From Diploptera punctata (taxonomy: Eukaryota > Arthropoda > Insecta > Blattodea > Blaberidae), in contig JASPKZ010004955.1 in the NCBI GenBank assembly GCA_030220185.1, positions 1,302,001 to 1,366,000 on the forward strand: 64,000 nt of DNA, in the 5' to 3' direction. The stretch's first letter is position 1. Every line of letters begins with the position of its first letter. A program made the translations under genes and the position numbers. This document shows positions 1-11,010 of this stretch, piece by piece. Under the pieces are notes generated by a model that saw nothing but the letters and a program-made list of their open reading frames with translations, was not told the origin of the DNA and made no database searches.

Positions 1-300
1 TGGAATTTTATTGCATTCTCTATGAAATCGCTGATGTCTGACACAATGAAGGTGGCATCGAGGTCCCTAGCAAGCAGTTCATCTTCAGTTTCTACTGGAG
101 TTTCATACAACAATAACTTAATTTGTCTGCATAAAAAATCCAGAGGAGTGGGATCCAGCAATTGTGCTGGCCATGGGACAGACTGGACCTCCCCTTGCAC
201 CCACTTACAATATCCATTTCCATGTGTCAAAATGCTCAGTTTAGAGTCCTCTATCATCTGTATAATTTTGACCCTAAAAGTTGGAGATATCCTGTATACA
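1..300 (-). pseudogene. mariner/Tc1-type DDE transposase, C-terminal remnant
   Basis: Read on the minus strand, positions about 176-125 give WPAQLLDPTPLDF, a decayed form of the WPA-SPDLTPLDFFLWG block that holds the third acidic region of insect mariner/Tc1-type transposases. It is followed by a YETPVETEDELLAR-like stretch and DFIENAIKF, which normally close these proteins. No upstream catalytic part is present and the copy runs off the left edge of the window. The assignment rests on the conserved block only; the exact mariner subgroup cannot be told. It is a dead fragment, not a gene. Confidence 0.6.
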
Positions 301-346
301 ATCAAGTTATTTAACCTAATATAATCCAACACAACCTAACATATTT

Positions 347-2217
347 TTGTGTTTCATGTTTAAAGGAAGTGATACCCTACAAAGTATTTTGACACAAGCA
401 GCAAATGAAAGCCTGGGTATCAAAACTAAATGGAATCGAAAAAAAGGACTATGGATATGGGATGAAAACATCAAAAAAGTAATTGATGATAAACGTGAAG
501 CATACAAAAAATTCTTGTCTACAAAAAAATCTGAAGTTAAAGTAGAGTATCATAGGAAGAGAGCCATAGCTAAAATTGAAGTTCGCAAAAAACATAGACA
601 AAGCTGGGAACAATTTGTATCGTTTTTGGAAAACGATATCACTAGGCCTCAACCGAAAATGTGTAAAGTTTTAAAAAATTTAAACAATGATTCAAAAGAA
701 AATGCACATTTAAATTGTATATCTAAAGAATCTTGGCTTACCTACTTTCATCATTTATGGACACAAAAGGATGATTTATTACAAATACCAATCTCTAATA
801 ACACTGCTTTGGAACAAATTTCTATAGACGAATTAATTGATGTTAAATCATTATAAAGTAACAAAGCTCCCGGAGAAGACCACATTAATCAAGAATTATT
901 TAAATTTTCAACTAAAAAATTTTTAAACAGATTTCTTATTCTCCTTAATATGATATGGGAAGGACAAGAACCACCACAAAACTGGAACAAATGCATTGTA
1001 ATACCAATCTTCAAAAAAGGAAGTCGCCAAATCAAAGATAACTATCGTGGAATTAGCTTGTTGAACTCTGGATATAAAATTTATGCTAATATAGTTAAGA
1101 ATAAATTGAAAAAAATTTATGAAAATATAATTGGAGAAGAGCAGAATGGATTCAGAAAGGGTAGATCTTGTACAGATGGATTCTTCACTCTAAAACTACT
1201 ATTAGAAAAGCACAAGGAATTCAATATAGAAACTCATATCGTCTTCATTGACTTCATAAAGGCTTTTGACAAAGTAGACAGAAATATATTACTACAAATT
1301 TTAGCTGATGGTAACGTTCCACAACAATATATTACTAATATCTTCAACATCTAGAAAGATAATGAAATCTCTGTTAAACAAGATGGCAAATTATCTTCTT
1401 GGGAAAAGATCAACACTGGAGTAAGACAGGGATGTGGACTTTCACCTGTGCCTTTCATTATATATAGGAATAGAATAATAAACAAATGGAGGAAAACACA
1501 ACGGGGATATATACCCATCAATAGGAACCTCAAACTCGATGCTATTCTTTTTGCAGACGATTTAGCTCTTCTGGCACTTTCCGAAAATTATTTGCAACGA
1601 TCAATTTATAATTTACAAAAAATAGGTGCCAAATTTAATATGGAAATATCAATTAACAAAACTAAAATTATGGCATTTCATGGGAAGGACCCCATACAAA
1701 GTAAAATCTGTCTCCAGAATAAAATTTTAGAGAGATCTAATCAATTTAAATATCTTGGATATTATCTCTCTATCTGGGATGAAAAGGTTATCCCTGAAAA
1801 AAGTACTAGTTATAATAAAAGTTTAGGAATTATTAATCAAGTTATGTACATCCTTTATACAAAAAAAACACCAGATTACGTATATATAACACTTTGGCTA
1901 GACCAGTGTTGACCTATGGTAGTGAAGCATGGACACTAATAAGACAACATGAAAGCAGAATAACGGCTTGTGAAATGAGATTCATGCGCAGAACAGCGGG
2001 TTACACCAGATGGGATCGGAAAAGGAACACCGATATCTTAAAAGAATTGAAGACTATGCCAATTTTGGAATATATTAAACAGTACCAACTAAATTGGAAA
2101 CATCATCTAGAAAGAATGAGTTCAAATCGGATCCCGAAAGCTGTTTATAATTATATATCAAGAGGACGAAGATCACTGGGCCGTCCTATGAAACACTGGA
2201 GGGAAAATTTTCTATAG
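347..2217 (+). pseudogene. LINE reverse transcriptase pseudogene (family A)
   Basis: One reading frame holds the linker and RT of a non-LTR retrotransposon but is broken by in-frame stops at 854 and 1352. Visible RT blocks are KAPGEDHIN (about 863), NYRGISLLN (about 1040), NGFRKGRSC (about 1145), FIDFIKAFDKVDR (about 1240), RQGCGLSP (about 1427) and FADDLALLA with both catalytic aspartates (about 1550). A frameshift near 1890 moves the thumb and C-terminal part (ARPVLTYGSEAWT, RRTAGYTRWDRK, GRPMKHW) to another frame, ending at 2217. The endonuclease domain is missing, so the copy is 5'-truncated. Related copies lie at 13.15-14.05, 44.56-44.80 and 46.3-48.0 kb. The clade is not resolved by eye. 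Confidence 0.85.
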
Positions 2218-2268
2218 GATCATAACAGGCCTTGGCCTAATACTTGGAAGGAAGAGGAAGAAGAAGAA
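2218..2268 (+). repeat. LINE family A 3' UTR and GAA-type tail
   Basis: After the LINE stop codon comes a short 3' end, AGGCCTTGGCCTAATACTTGG, followed by a GAAGAAGAAG microsatellite tail. The same tail occurs at 45270-45328, which identifies it as the family's 3' terminus. The PLE module that follows starts directly in this tail. Confidence 0.8.
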
Positions 2269-2400
2269 GGAAGTGATACCACGAGGTTTATTTAAATAAT
2301 ATGAGTTGGAATATTCACAATCGCATCAAAAGCTTGGTATTTTAGAAATCTACAAATATATGAGGTGAGTCTTGAATATCCCAACTCATATTAATTATTA
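2269..2400. repeat. PLE-derived short inverted pair
   Basis: GGAAGTGATACCACGAGGT is a diverged copy of the terminal module found throughout the window. The stretch AATATGAGTTGGAATATTCA (about 2309) returns inverted as TGAATATCCCAACTCATATT (about 2373), with ATATGAGGTGAGTC just before the second arm. This is the smallest of the head-to-head PLE fold-backs. Confidence 0.5.
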
Positions 2401-2522
2401 TTAATATATTTGTATCACTATTACTGAGTTAAAATGTAGCAGAAAATAATTTCTTATGTTTCATATTGAATTTTAGATGATTGGAAAATATTTTTCTTCT
2501 TTTAGTCAATCAATAATTAATA

Positions 2523-2890
2523 GGAAGTAAACACTGTGAGATAATATCAAGAGATTGAACAAGTATATAACCTCATATTATCTCACCTAAACATCTTTCG
2601 AAGACCATAATCTCCATTCTCAACTAGAATTCCAACTATTGCATTGGCTGACCAATGTCTCCTGTAAACTTTCCCTCTAGTAGTGAGCACATAGACCTCA
2701 CAATCAAATATTTCTCCCAGGTAGTTTCAAAATTGAGAAATATGTCCTATTCTTGTTGATGTAGATTTTTTTTTCCCGTAGTGTAAGTTCAGTTGATTTT
2801 TCCAGTTATTTCAGCACCTTTTACTCTCTTGAGTTCTATGGGCCACACTCTCAAGAAGTAGCCTTAGTACTCATTTTTTACCAGTTTCTG
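2523..2890 (-). pseudogene. Penelope-like element C-terminal remnant
   Basis: The left edge is a terminal module, GGAAGTAAACACTGTGAG, with an inverted repeat (TGTGAGATAATAT / ATATTATCTCACC) around a short loop. Beyond it the minus strand reads ELTLREKKIYINKNRTYFSILKL (in pieces, about 2800-2710), matching the tail of the PLE protein ELTVWEKIHIQKNKKE seen at 3.4-3.7 kb. It is strongly decayed; the right edge is uncertain. 2890-3315 shows only AT-rich sequence with a small inverted repeat near 2910-2955. Confidence 0.5.
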
Positions 2891-3315
2891 ATGAGTTGAG
2901 ATTTTCGTGAGAATCCCACCGGACATTCATAGTTGAATTAGTGGGAATTCTCACCAATCAAGCATAAATCTAGACTCATTTGTTTGTTTTTTCACAAAGT
3001 TGGCAACAGAAACCGGTTTTCAATGCTTTCCAAAAGCCTTTCCAACATGCCTGAGGGCGTATTATAGCAGAACAACAGCTGCTGACTAATGGATATTTTG
3101 CAGTTTACTAAATTAAAATGTATGCAAGTTATTTTAAAAATAAGAAATACATGTTATTACATGGTTACGAAGTAAGATACAATAATAATTTAAAAAAGAA
3201 CAAATTTTTATGAAATATGGATGCTCTCAAATACATAGACTTACAGATATTTTGGGATATTTCTATAATAAATATTTTTTAATACACAATATTATTTATT
3301 TATTTAACTTTCACA

Positions 3316-5480
3316 GGAAAAAACACTATGAGGTTTAATTTAAGAATTAAATGAATATTTGTATTACCTCATCTCATATCCTTTTTCTTCTAGACTGCAG
3401 TTTCGGAGCTATATCTCCATCATCATTAGCCTCTCGTTGACCAGTGTTATGTCGTTTCTTGGTGGTTTTCTTCTTCCTTCTATCGGTGGACCGATGAACC
3501 TCTGGCTCAAATCAATATTTGTGGGAGTTTCAAAATTCATTAGTTTTTCTTTCTTGTTTTTTTGGATGTGGATTTTTTCCCAAACTGTGAGTTCTTTCTG
3601 TTTTAGGCTAGCTTTTGTATCAATTAAATGTTTTTCAGACCAAGCATGGGCTGCTACAACTGACTTGTCCATTTCACCATTTTTGACATTTCTAAGATGT
3701 TCTTTCAATCTGGTTTTTAAATTTCATTTTTTTTTCCTATATAGATTTTGTCACTATCCTTGCATTTGATCTGATATATTCCTGATTTTTCTTCTTCAAT
3801 TTTTTCATTTTTGTTGGTTTTAATTATCTTATTTAGGCTGTATTCATTCTTTGGAGCCAATCATATGTTAAACTTTTTAAAAATGTTCTGGAACTAGTGA
3901 TGTTTTAAAGGATGGTAAGGGAATTTTTTAAATTTTATGTTCTCTTCTGTTTGTTTTTCAAGTGTGCTTTTATTGATCAATTTTTCCTTTTAAACTTATT
4001 TTCTTATGTACCATGTTTTCTTCATAACCATTTTCAATTGCTACTTTAATTATGTATTCTTTTTCATATTTTTCTCTGCTCAGGAGTACATTCACCAATC
4101 TGTGTGACTATTGAATACGGCTTCTTTGTGAGCAAAATGGTTGAATCCTGATGCCTTAATGTAGTTATCTTTATGTGTGTTCTTTCTGTATATTCCAAAT
4201 TCTATCTTGTTTTTTTCGTTTCTTGTTAGATTTAGATCCAAAAATGAAAATTTGTCTCTCATTTCAGTTTCCATAGTAAAATTGTGTATTTTTTATTATT
4301 TCACTCACCTCAAACTTTCCATAGTAAATTTTACAGTTTTGCTCTGAATGTTCAGGAGTTTTAAAGCATCTTCTATTTGTTTATGATTTACAATAGCTAT
4401 TATATCGTCAACATATCTGCGCCAAAATTTGAAAATTAAAGGGTGTCCACTTGTTATTTTCTGTTCAAAACTACCCGTGAATAAATTGGCCAGAAAAGGT
4501 GATGGGGGTTTCCCATGGAAAGTCCAAAATTTTGTTTATAGTATTTCCCATTATATGTGAAAAACATTTGTTTGATGTACAATTTGGTCAAAATTATATA
4601 TTCTTCTATCTTTTCCTTTTCTTAAAAATTAATCATTAACCATTTTTTTTTTCAAAATTTCAATAATGGTCTCTCTTGGGACACTGGGAAACAATGAAAC
4701 TACATCAAATGATACTAATCTGTCTGTTGGTTCTAATTCTGTGTTCTTGAAATTCTCTATCAATTGCAATGAGTTGTCGATTGAAAAGTTCTCAAACCCT
4801 GCCATATTCTTATATTCGCTTCATAACCATCTAGATATTTGATATATAGGAGACCCTATGCAGTTGATAATGGGTCTCATTTTGTTTCCTCCCTTGTGTG
4901 TTTTTGGGAGACCATGCATATTAGGGTTTTTAGGGTTTGGGACCTTCAGGCATAACTTTTTTTGTTTGGTTAAAATTTTATTTATGTTCTTTAAGGTACC
5001 TCTTTGATGCATTTCGGAAGTGGGTCAGATTTAATTTTGGTGTATTCAGTTGATTCCAAAAGATTGTTCATTCTGTTTTTATAATCTTCAGTGTCCAAGA
5101 TTACTACCTGATTTCCATTGTCTGCTTTAGTAATTATTACATTTTTCTTGTTTATTCCTTTGATGATCTATTGGAATTTCTTTGATCTCATCTATTACTT
5201 TTGCGCATTCATTCCTAATCAGGACCTTCTCTTCTGTGTTCATTTCTTCTATAGCTATTTCTATATCTGCTACATAATCATCTATATTATTTGAGAAATT
5301 CACACGTGTTTTTAGGCCTTGTTCCAGTATTTCCATTTCTTTTTTACTAAAGTTTTGGGAGGGCATATTTACTATATTATTTCCACATTCTTTTTCTGTT
5401 TTATGGTTCTTTGGGTTTTCGATTTTGCATTTCTTTGATTTTAAATTTTCAATTTTATTATTTTGTTTGAATGATTTTTT
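3316..5480 (-). pseudogene. Penelope-like retroelement: RT plus GIY-YIG nuclease (broken)
   Basis: The minus strand carries an almost complete but frame-broken Penelope-like protein. From N to C: an acidic N-terminal part (5366-5127), the block HGLPKTHKGGNKMRPIINCIGSP (in pieces, about 4920-4850) matching LYGLPKIHK-LRPIIS of the Penelope RT at 24.4 kb, LVSFDVVSLFPSVP (motif A, about 4720), MGNP in place of MGSP (motif B, about 4515), RRYVDDIIAI (motif C with both aspartates, about 4410), a FLDLNLTR-IYRK block (4230-4170), and the GIY-YIG nuclease reading GIYQIKCKDSDKIYIGK (about 3776-3724). The C-terminus KEHLRNVKNGEMDKS follows. A terminal module (GGAAAAAACACTATGAGG, 3316) closes the 3' side. 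PLEs use the GIY-YIG domain to nick target DNA; this copy cannot be active because of several frameshifts. Confidence 0.85.
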
Positions 5481-7672
5481 TTCTTATCATTTGGTTTAGT
5501 TAGTTTGTTTGTTTTTATACAATATAATATTTAATAATTTTATATATTCATGAGGATAACACATCCTCAATTGAAAATTCATACCATAGTCACAAAATTA
5601 ATAAACAGAATTACAATATTGGGACATTCCATACGAAATTGGCAAAAAAATTGTGAAAATTGACTCATATCTTTAAAAGTTTACAATTTTTTTTACAGGG
5701 AAACTTTATGATATACTGAATATCTGAACCAAATTTCAGGTCTTCGTTTGATGTAATTAAAGAGTAATAGAGCTGTCAATTTATCGTATTGTTTTAAAAA
5801 GTCTTTTTTATGAAATAAACTTCTCAAAGTATAACTACTCCCTCACATTATAGATGATTTTATGCTCTATCGCTTGAAAATTATTATGTTACTATTTACG
5901 TTTTTCTGAAGGGCGTAAATGCAATTAATATGAAATTGACCTTTCCCACCAAAAAAATTTATAAAATAAAAAAATACCAGATGACCACTCAATTGTTTGT
6001 AATTAGTATTAAAGTGGTGGGATGAAAGGAAACTACCAAAAATAATTATTTTCCCTAAAATCTCCTATGAGTATAGACTGCCTGCAATACCTTTCGCTCG
6101 AGTAAATATTGCTCGCTCATACAAACAATGACGGAGCTACTTTCTAATAGTTCTTTGTGCACTTCCAAACATTTTTATTGTTATTATCATCATTATTCAT
6201 TATATTATTTTTATTGTCATGATTACTATTATTACATCATCATAATCGTCTTTGTGAATTAGTGGTTATTCTGCACGCGTCCGATTCTGGGGTTCGCGGG
6301 TTCAAACTTGATATGAATCAATGGAATTTTAAAGGCGTAACAATTCTTAATGTAGCTTTCTCCAGAGGGAAGGAAATCTGTGCGTCTCGTGTCATAGATA
6401 CGGTACATAGGAGAACCTCGTGCTTGAAATGAATTGTTACATAATGACATCACATGTTGGTGAACATCGTTAAATATAACAATATTTATTGATCTCTCCA
6501 GTAGGTGATTAATTTTGTAATCAATTGAGTTGGTGTTTGATTAATTTTGTGCTGCTTTTGGCAATGTATAGTTTCGTTTAATTTTCTATACACATACAAA
6601 TTCAAATTTGTAGGCCTATTAAACAATTATTTTCTAGAGAGTAGTTTTGTAATGTGTTGTAATATTCTGTACTGTACACTTACATCAACGTCTGATGTTG
6701 AGGAATGTTAAGCTATGGATAATAATTTATAATAATTAATTGTTCTGCTATTACAAGCAATATTTAAGAAGTATAAATATATTCTATTGACCTTGACTCC
6801 AAATTCCTCAGAAATCCATGGAGCAACAAATCTCAAACTTTAAACCTTTTTTTATGATGTCCAAGTGGATTGAAGCACTTTCCATTGACATAACACTAGT
6901 TAGGCTTACTCATACTGAATGCAGTATAATTATACTTACACTAATAAAATTAAACACTTAAATATGCAAACTTGTTAACCTTTCAGCGTTGGAACAGTAT
7001 TTAAATGGACATCCGGTGTGCGGACGGAGGACATTAAAATAATTAAAGCTAATTTTACGGGAATACTTTCGAAATGCCAGATCTCGGTTAAATATGATCT
7101 GATTTTAGTGAATTTTGAATTAAATTGAACATGAAAATGTAGAGAAATGTAATAAATACAATACATTATAATTTGTTTTTACAGATATGAATAAATTATT
7201 ATAGAAATTTATTTTTAAAAAATGTGAGTTATTAAAATGAATTTAGAGGTCCTATACTTGGACCCCCTGTATTTAGAACAGCTGATACGTTATACCGTCG
7301 CCTGTGGGTGTCTGAAGGTCAAATTCCAGGAAAATGTGCGTGCCTAAAAATAAATTATCAGTGAATGTTGTGAGGGTGTTGAGAGTTGAATGCACAGCAA
7401 ATGCCATAGACTTCATATCGGTTCTCTATGTTTATATGACTCACTTATTCGATCATATTATATACAAATCGATAGATTGAAATGTTGAATTTCGATCTGA
7501 GTTAGAATATTTCAAATAGTATATGAACCAGCTTCAAGAGAGCAGCTCAAATCAGTCGCTGCGCTGTGGTGGTCGTGGATAGTAAAAGAACTATTTGAAA
7601 ACTGGTATTTGTCATCTAGTTCTTGTTATCAATTATAATAGATCTTCCATACTTTAGAGAAGGTATTATAAT
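5481..7672. other. AT-rich stretch without a recognised gene
   Basis: I see no coding signature here apart from a tRNA-like head near 6246-6320. A TTAACCTTTCAGCG string at 6977 resembles a piggyBac-type end but has no partner. The rest is AT-rich single-copy-looking sequence. Confidence 0.5.
6246..6320 (+). repeat. tRNA-like SINE head (weak)
   Basis: ATTAGTGGTTATTCTGC looks like an RNA polymerase III A box and GCGGGTTCAAACTTG like a B box, 25-30 bases apart, as in a tRNA-derived SINE. No clear tail or TSD was found, so this may be an old truncated copy or chance. Confidence 0.3.
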
Positions 7673-7676
7673 ACTT

Positions 7677-8666
7677 TGTGCTGGCAAGAAACCAGCGCTC
7701 TGTTACCATTTGTGGGGGTTACGATTCCCACTTTTAATAAACCACGCATCTGCGACCATTTGTGCGCGCAGTGCGACACCTGACCACAATAAATAAACCA
7801 CGTTCTCTGACTACCATTAGTGGGTCAAATGAAAACCACGCAGATTGCTACCATTTTACTCCGGGATCGGGTTTTGTAATTTGCTGTTTCTATTAACGTG
7901 GATCAGATTTCCAAAGAGGATATCTTATCAGGAAAATGGCTTACCTCGGGCCCATAGAAGGTAGCCGTTGATTCATCTTTCTTATTAAATACAAGACAAT
8001 GACTGTGTTTTTAATAATGCTAATCAGCATGATAGTTGAGGAGCTCGGAATGGTATCTTACGTGAGTGATTTCCATAACAGGATAGTGAACAACTATTTA
8101 TACTTAAACAAAGCAAGAGGGGCGTTGTTTAAAAGATAACTTTAATAAACAAGTTGGCTCAATAAAAGTAAATTAACAACAAAAAATAATGGCATTCGAT
8201 CAAACGATCAAAGTAGCCGTACAGAAAAAAAAAAAAAGTAACATACCATACATCACACCACACTCACACAGATGTCCGAGTTTCGGGAATATCCTCTTCC
8301 CTAGACGGTCGGACCAACTCAAACAGGCCTCTTCTTGGCCTCAAGACAACTTGTCTACGTAGAAGTCCATGTTTTAACTTTCCAGTCGCATATTGATCTG
8401 GAACCGGATTCCACTCTTGAATCCGTTAGTACAACCAAAACGCCGATTGCTAGGATGATCGAATGATATAGTTCTGTAGGTGCACTATGTATATAAAGGT
8501 TCCGAGGTAGAGGGGGAATGCGCCGTAGACATGCGCGGCAGGAAGGATGAAGAGGGAAGGGGTAGCCACTAGGAGAACATGGATATTGGCATATTTCACA
8601 AATGTTCCTGTGTAGGGAGGAGAACAAAGATACTACACTGAACCGAAAAAATGCACTTTCGGTTCA
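7677..8666 (-). repeat. 3' LTR (left copy)
   Basis: Starts TG and ends CA as expected. Near its TG end on the + strand it carries several degenerate copies of a unit with ACCATTTGTG (about 7703, 7759, 7819, 7852). The open frame at 8355-8627 recurs unchanged in the right LTR and is not a gene. An A-rich run lies at 8226. Confidence 0.92.
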
Positions 8667-8700
8667 ATAACTCCCCCTGCGCCCTCCGGGTAAAAGAAAA
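8667..8700 (-). other. polypurine tract next to 3' LTR
   Basis: On the minus strand the bases just before the left LTR read GCAGGGGGAGTTAT, a purine-rich stretch in the position where plus-strand DNA synthesis is primed. The equivalent stretch lies at 56802-56830 in the related element. Confidence 0.6.
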
Positions 8701-9383
8701 CAGTCCATAAACTTCAAAACAATGTCAGGTAGAAGAATCCCACGTTGGGAGGGGCACATCAACACTATCAGATTCCAAGCGGTAAACTTGAACACAAATC
8801 TCCATCGTCCCCTAAATCACAATCACCACACTCGCTTCTATGTTGACTATACAGGCGCTGACAATAAACTCCATCTGGACTCAGTCGCCATAGTACAACT
8901 CTGCGGTGTTCCAGGTGAAGAACAGGGTGACGATACCATAATTGGATTGCCGGATCGCAATCCCGCTCCACCGCTATCCAGGAATCTGTAGTTACAGAAC
9001 CACCATGTCGGTCAGCTGGGCACTCGGGGGTCGGCCGGATCCACCAAGCGCTCGACTGCCGAACATTCCAGGTTGCGTCGTCATGCCAATATTAAGGAAG
9101 GAAGGGTAAACTGAAACAAAAAACAGGCGAAGACAGGAAAACGGAACCTCAAACATACTAATTTAACATATGATATAATACCAAATGTTTTCAGAACAAA
9201 TATCTAGTTTAACATATGACGCAACAAACGACCTTGGATTTAATCCACTATAGAACATAGTTTTACTTGACTAACATGTTGTTTCATGACATGGCCATCG
9301 ACGTTTACCAACTCAAGTTACCCTTGATTGTTAGAATGTAGCCTGCGTCTATATTAACAAAACCTGGACCCCATATATGGAAG

Positions 9384-9671
9384 TCACTCAAGTAGCTCCC
9401 CCAACCAAAAGGATGGTACCATCAGCTCACACACCGATGTCCATAAATAGCTTTTTAAATATCCCAAAACATATATATCTACTACGCCGAAACATACTCT
9501 TGAATACAGTTTACGTAACATCTTTACATTACCTTCAACATCCATACCTAGTAAACTCAATTCTCGGACCAGCTTGTCCTTGACTGCAACATCAGTCCAA
9601 CTAGGCATGTTTACAATGTACAATGAACAAAAGATGTAAACAACTATAAGCGAACGTAGTTTAGTATACAT
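9384..9671 (-). pseudogene. gag N-terminal remnant
   Basis: The first 50 residues (MPSWTDVAVKDKLVRELSLLG after a hydrophobic leader) match the intact gag at 57638-58660 of the second LTR element, after which the frame is lost and no CCHC finger is found. LVRELSLLGMDVEG resembles the start of a SAP-like helix-turn motif. The protein would form the retroelement particle if whole; this copy is dead. Confidence 0.75.
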
Positions 9672-9992
9672 AAGTCACTCTCTGTTTACATACAAAGAAA
9701 GATGAGTCAATATCATTTACGTGAAACAGTTCAAACGCGTAAATAAATACTTTTCAATAACTTTAACATAGATACCAAGTATCGAAAACAAATAATTATC
9801 CACGGGATAATATCTCTGAAAAATGTTGATTTTCTAATTCCAAACTTCATTTACGACCATGCAGAGTGTATACCCTTGTTTTGGCACTTGAATCCAAAAC
9901 TCCAGAACTTTAGTGGAAAATTTTAAATCGATACTACTTGAACCACTGTCAATAGAATACAGCATATCTTTCAAAGCCGAAAGATACAAAAC

Positions 9993-10011
9993 CAAACGCT
10001 CTGATACCATT
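9993..10011 (-). other. primer-binding site, initiator-tRNA-Met-like
   Basis: Directly inside the right (5') LTR the minus strand reads AATGGTATCAGAGCG. TGGTAKCAGAG is complementary to the 3' end of metazoan initiator tRNA-Met (expected TGGTAGCAGAG), with one mismatch. This fixes the orientation of the element. Confidence 0.65.
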
Positions 10012-11006
10012 TGTGCTGGCAAGAAACCAGCGCCCTGTTAGCATTTGTGGGGGTTACGATTCCCACTTTTAATAAACCACGCATCTGCGACCATTTGTGC
10101 GCGCGGTGCGACACCTGACCACAATAAATAAACCACGTTCTCTGACTACCATTAGTGGGTCAAATGAAAACCACGCAGATTGCTACCATTTTACTCCGGG
10201 ATCGGGTTTTGTAATTTGCTGTTTCTATTAACGTGGATCAGATTTCCAAAGAGGATATCTTATCAGGAAAATGGCTTACCTCGCGCCCATAGAAGGTAGC
10301 CGTTGATTCATCTTTCTTATTAAATACAAGACAATGACTGTGTTTTTTAATAATGCTAATCAGCATGACAGTTGAGGAGCTCGGAATGGTATCTTACGTG
10401 AGTGATTTCCATAACAGGATAGTGAACAACTATTTATACTTAAACAAAGCAAGAGGGGCGTTGTTTAAAAGATAACTTTAATAAACAAGTTGGCTTAATA
10501 AAAGTAAATTAACAACAAAAAATAATGGCATTCGATCAAACGATCAAAGTAGCCGTACAGAAAAAAAAAAAAAAAAAGTAACATACCATACATCACACCA
10601 CACTCACACAGATGTCCGAGTTTCGGGAATATCCTCTTCCCTAGACGGTCGGACCAACTCAAACAGGCCTCTTCTTGGCCTCAAGACAACTTGTCTACGT
10701 AGAAGTCCATGTTTTAACTTTCCAGTCGCATATTGATCTGGAACCGGATTCCACTCTTGAATCCGTTAGTACAACCAAAACGCCGATTGCTAGGATGATC
10801 GAATGATATAGTTCTGTAGGTGCACTATGTATATAAAGGTTCCGAGGTAGAGGGGGAATGCGCCGTAGACATGCGCGGCAGGAAGGATGAAGAGGGAAGG
10901 GATAGCCACTGGGAGAACATGGATATTGGCATATTTCACAACTGTTCCTGTGTAGGGAGGAGAACAAAGATACTACACTGAACCGAAAAAATGCACTTTC
11001 GGTTCA
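10012..11006 (-). repeat. 5' LTR (right copy)
   Basis: Direct repeat of 7677-8666 with about 1% substitutions and a slightly longer A run near 10561. Followed by TSD ACTT. Confidence 0.92.
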
Positions 11007-11010
11007 ACTT

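Larger units (their letters stand above)
7677..11006 (-). mobile_element. LTR retrotransposon, pol-less, with TSD ACTT
   Basis: Two direct repeats of 990 and 995 bp (7677-8666 and 10012-11006) begin TGTGCTGGC and end TTTCGGTTCA, are flanked by the 4-bp duplication ACTT (7673-7676 and 11007-11010), and enclose only 1345 bp. The element runs on the minus strand, because the primer-binding-like site lies beside the right LTR and the purine tract beside the left one. The interior has a gag N-terminus remnant and no protease, RT or integrase, so it is a deletion derivative moved by enzymes made elsewhere. The LTRs differ by only about ten substitutions, so insertion was recent. A 4-bp TSD with this gag type fits Ty3/gypsy better than Copia or BEL, but pol is needed to prove it. 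Confidence 0.92.

Noticed and set aside
2886..2930. CTGATGAG with a nearby stem, as in a hammerhead ribozyme
   Set aside because: There is no GAAAC block at the right place and no cleavage triplet in context.
6977..7010. TTAACCTTTCAGCGTTGG, like the piggyBac end at 29357
   Set aside because: No inverted partner found; could be chance.
8355..8627. 90-codon minus-strand frame, repeated at 10695-10967
   Set aside because: It lies wholly inside the LTR, and its repetition is due to the LTR pair, not to coding constraint.
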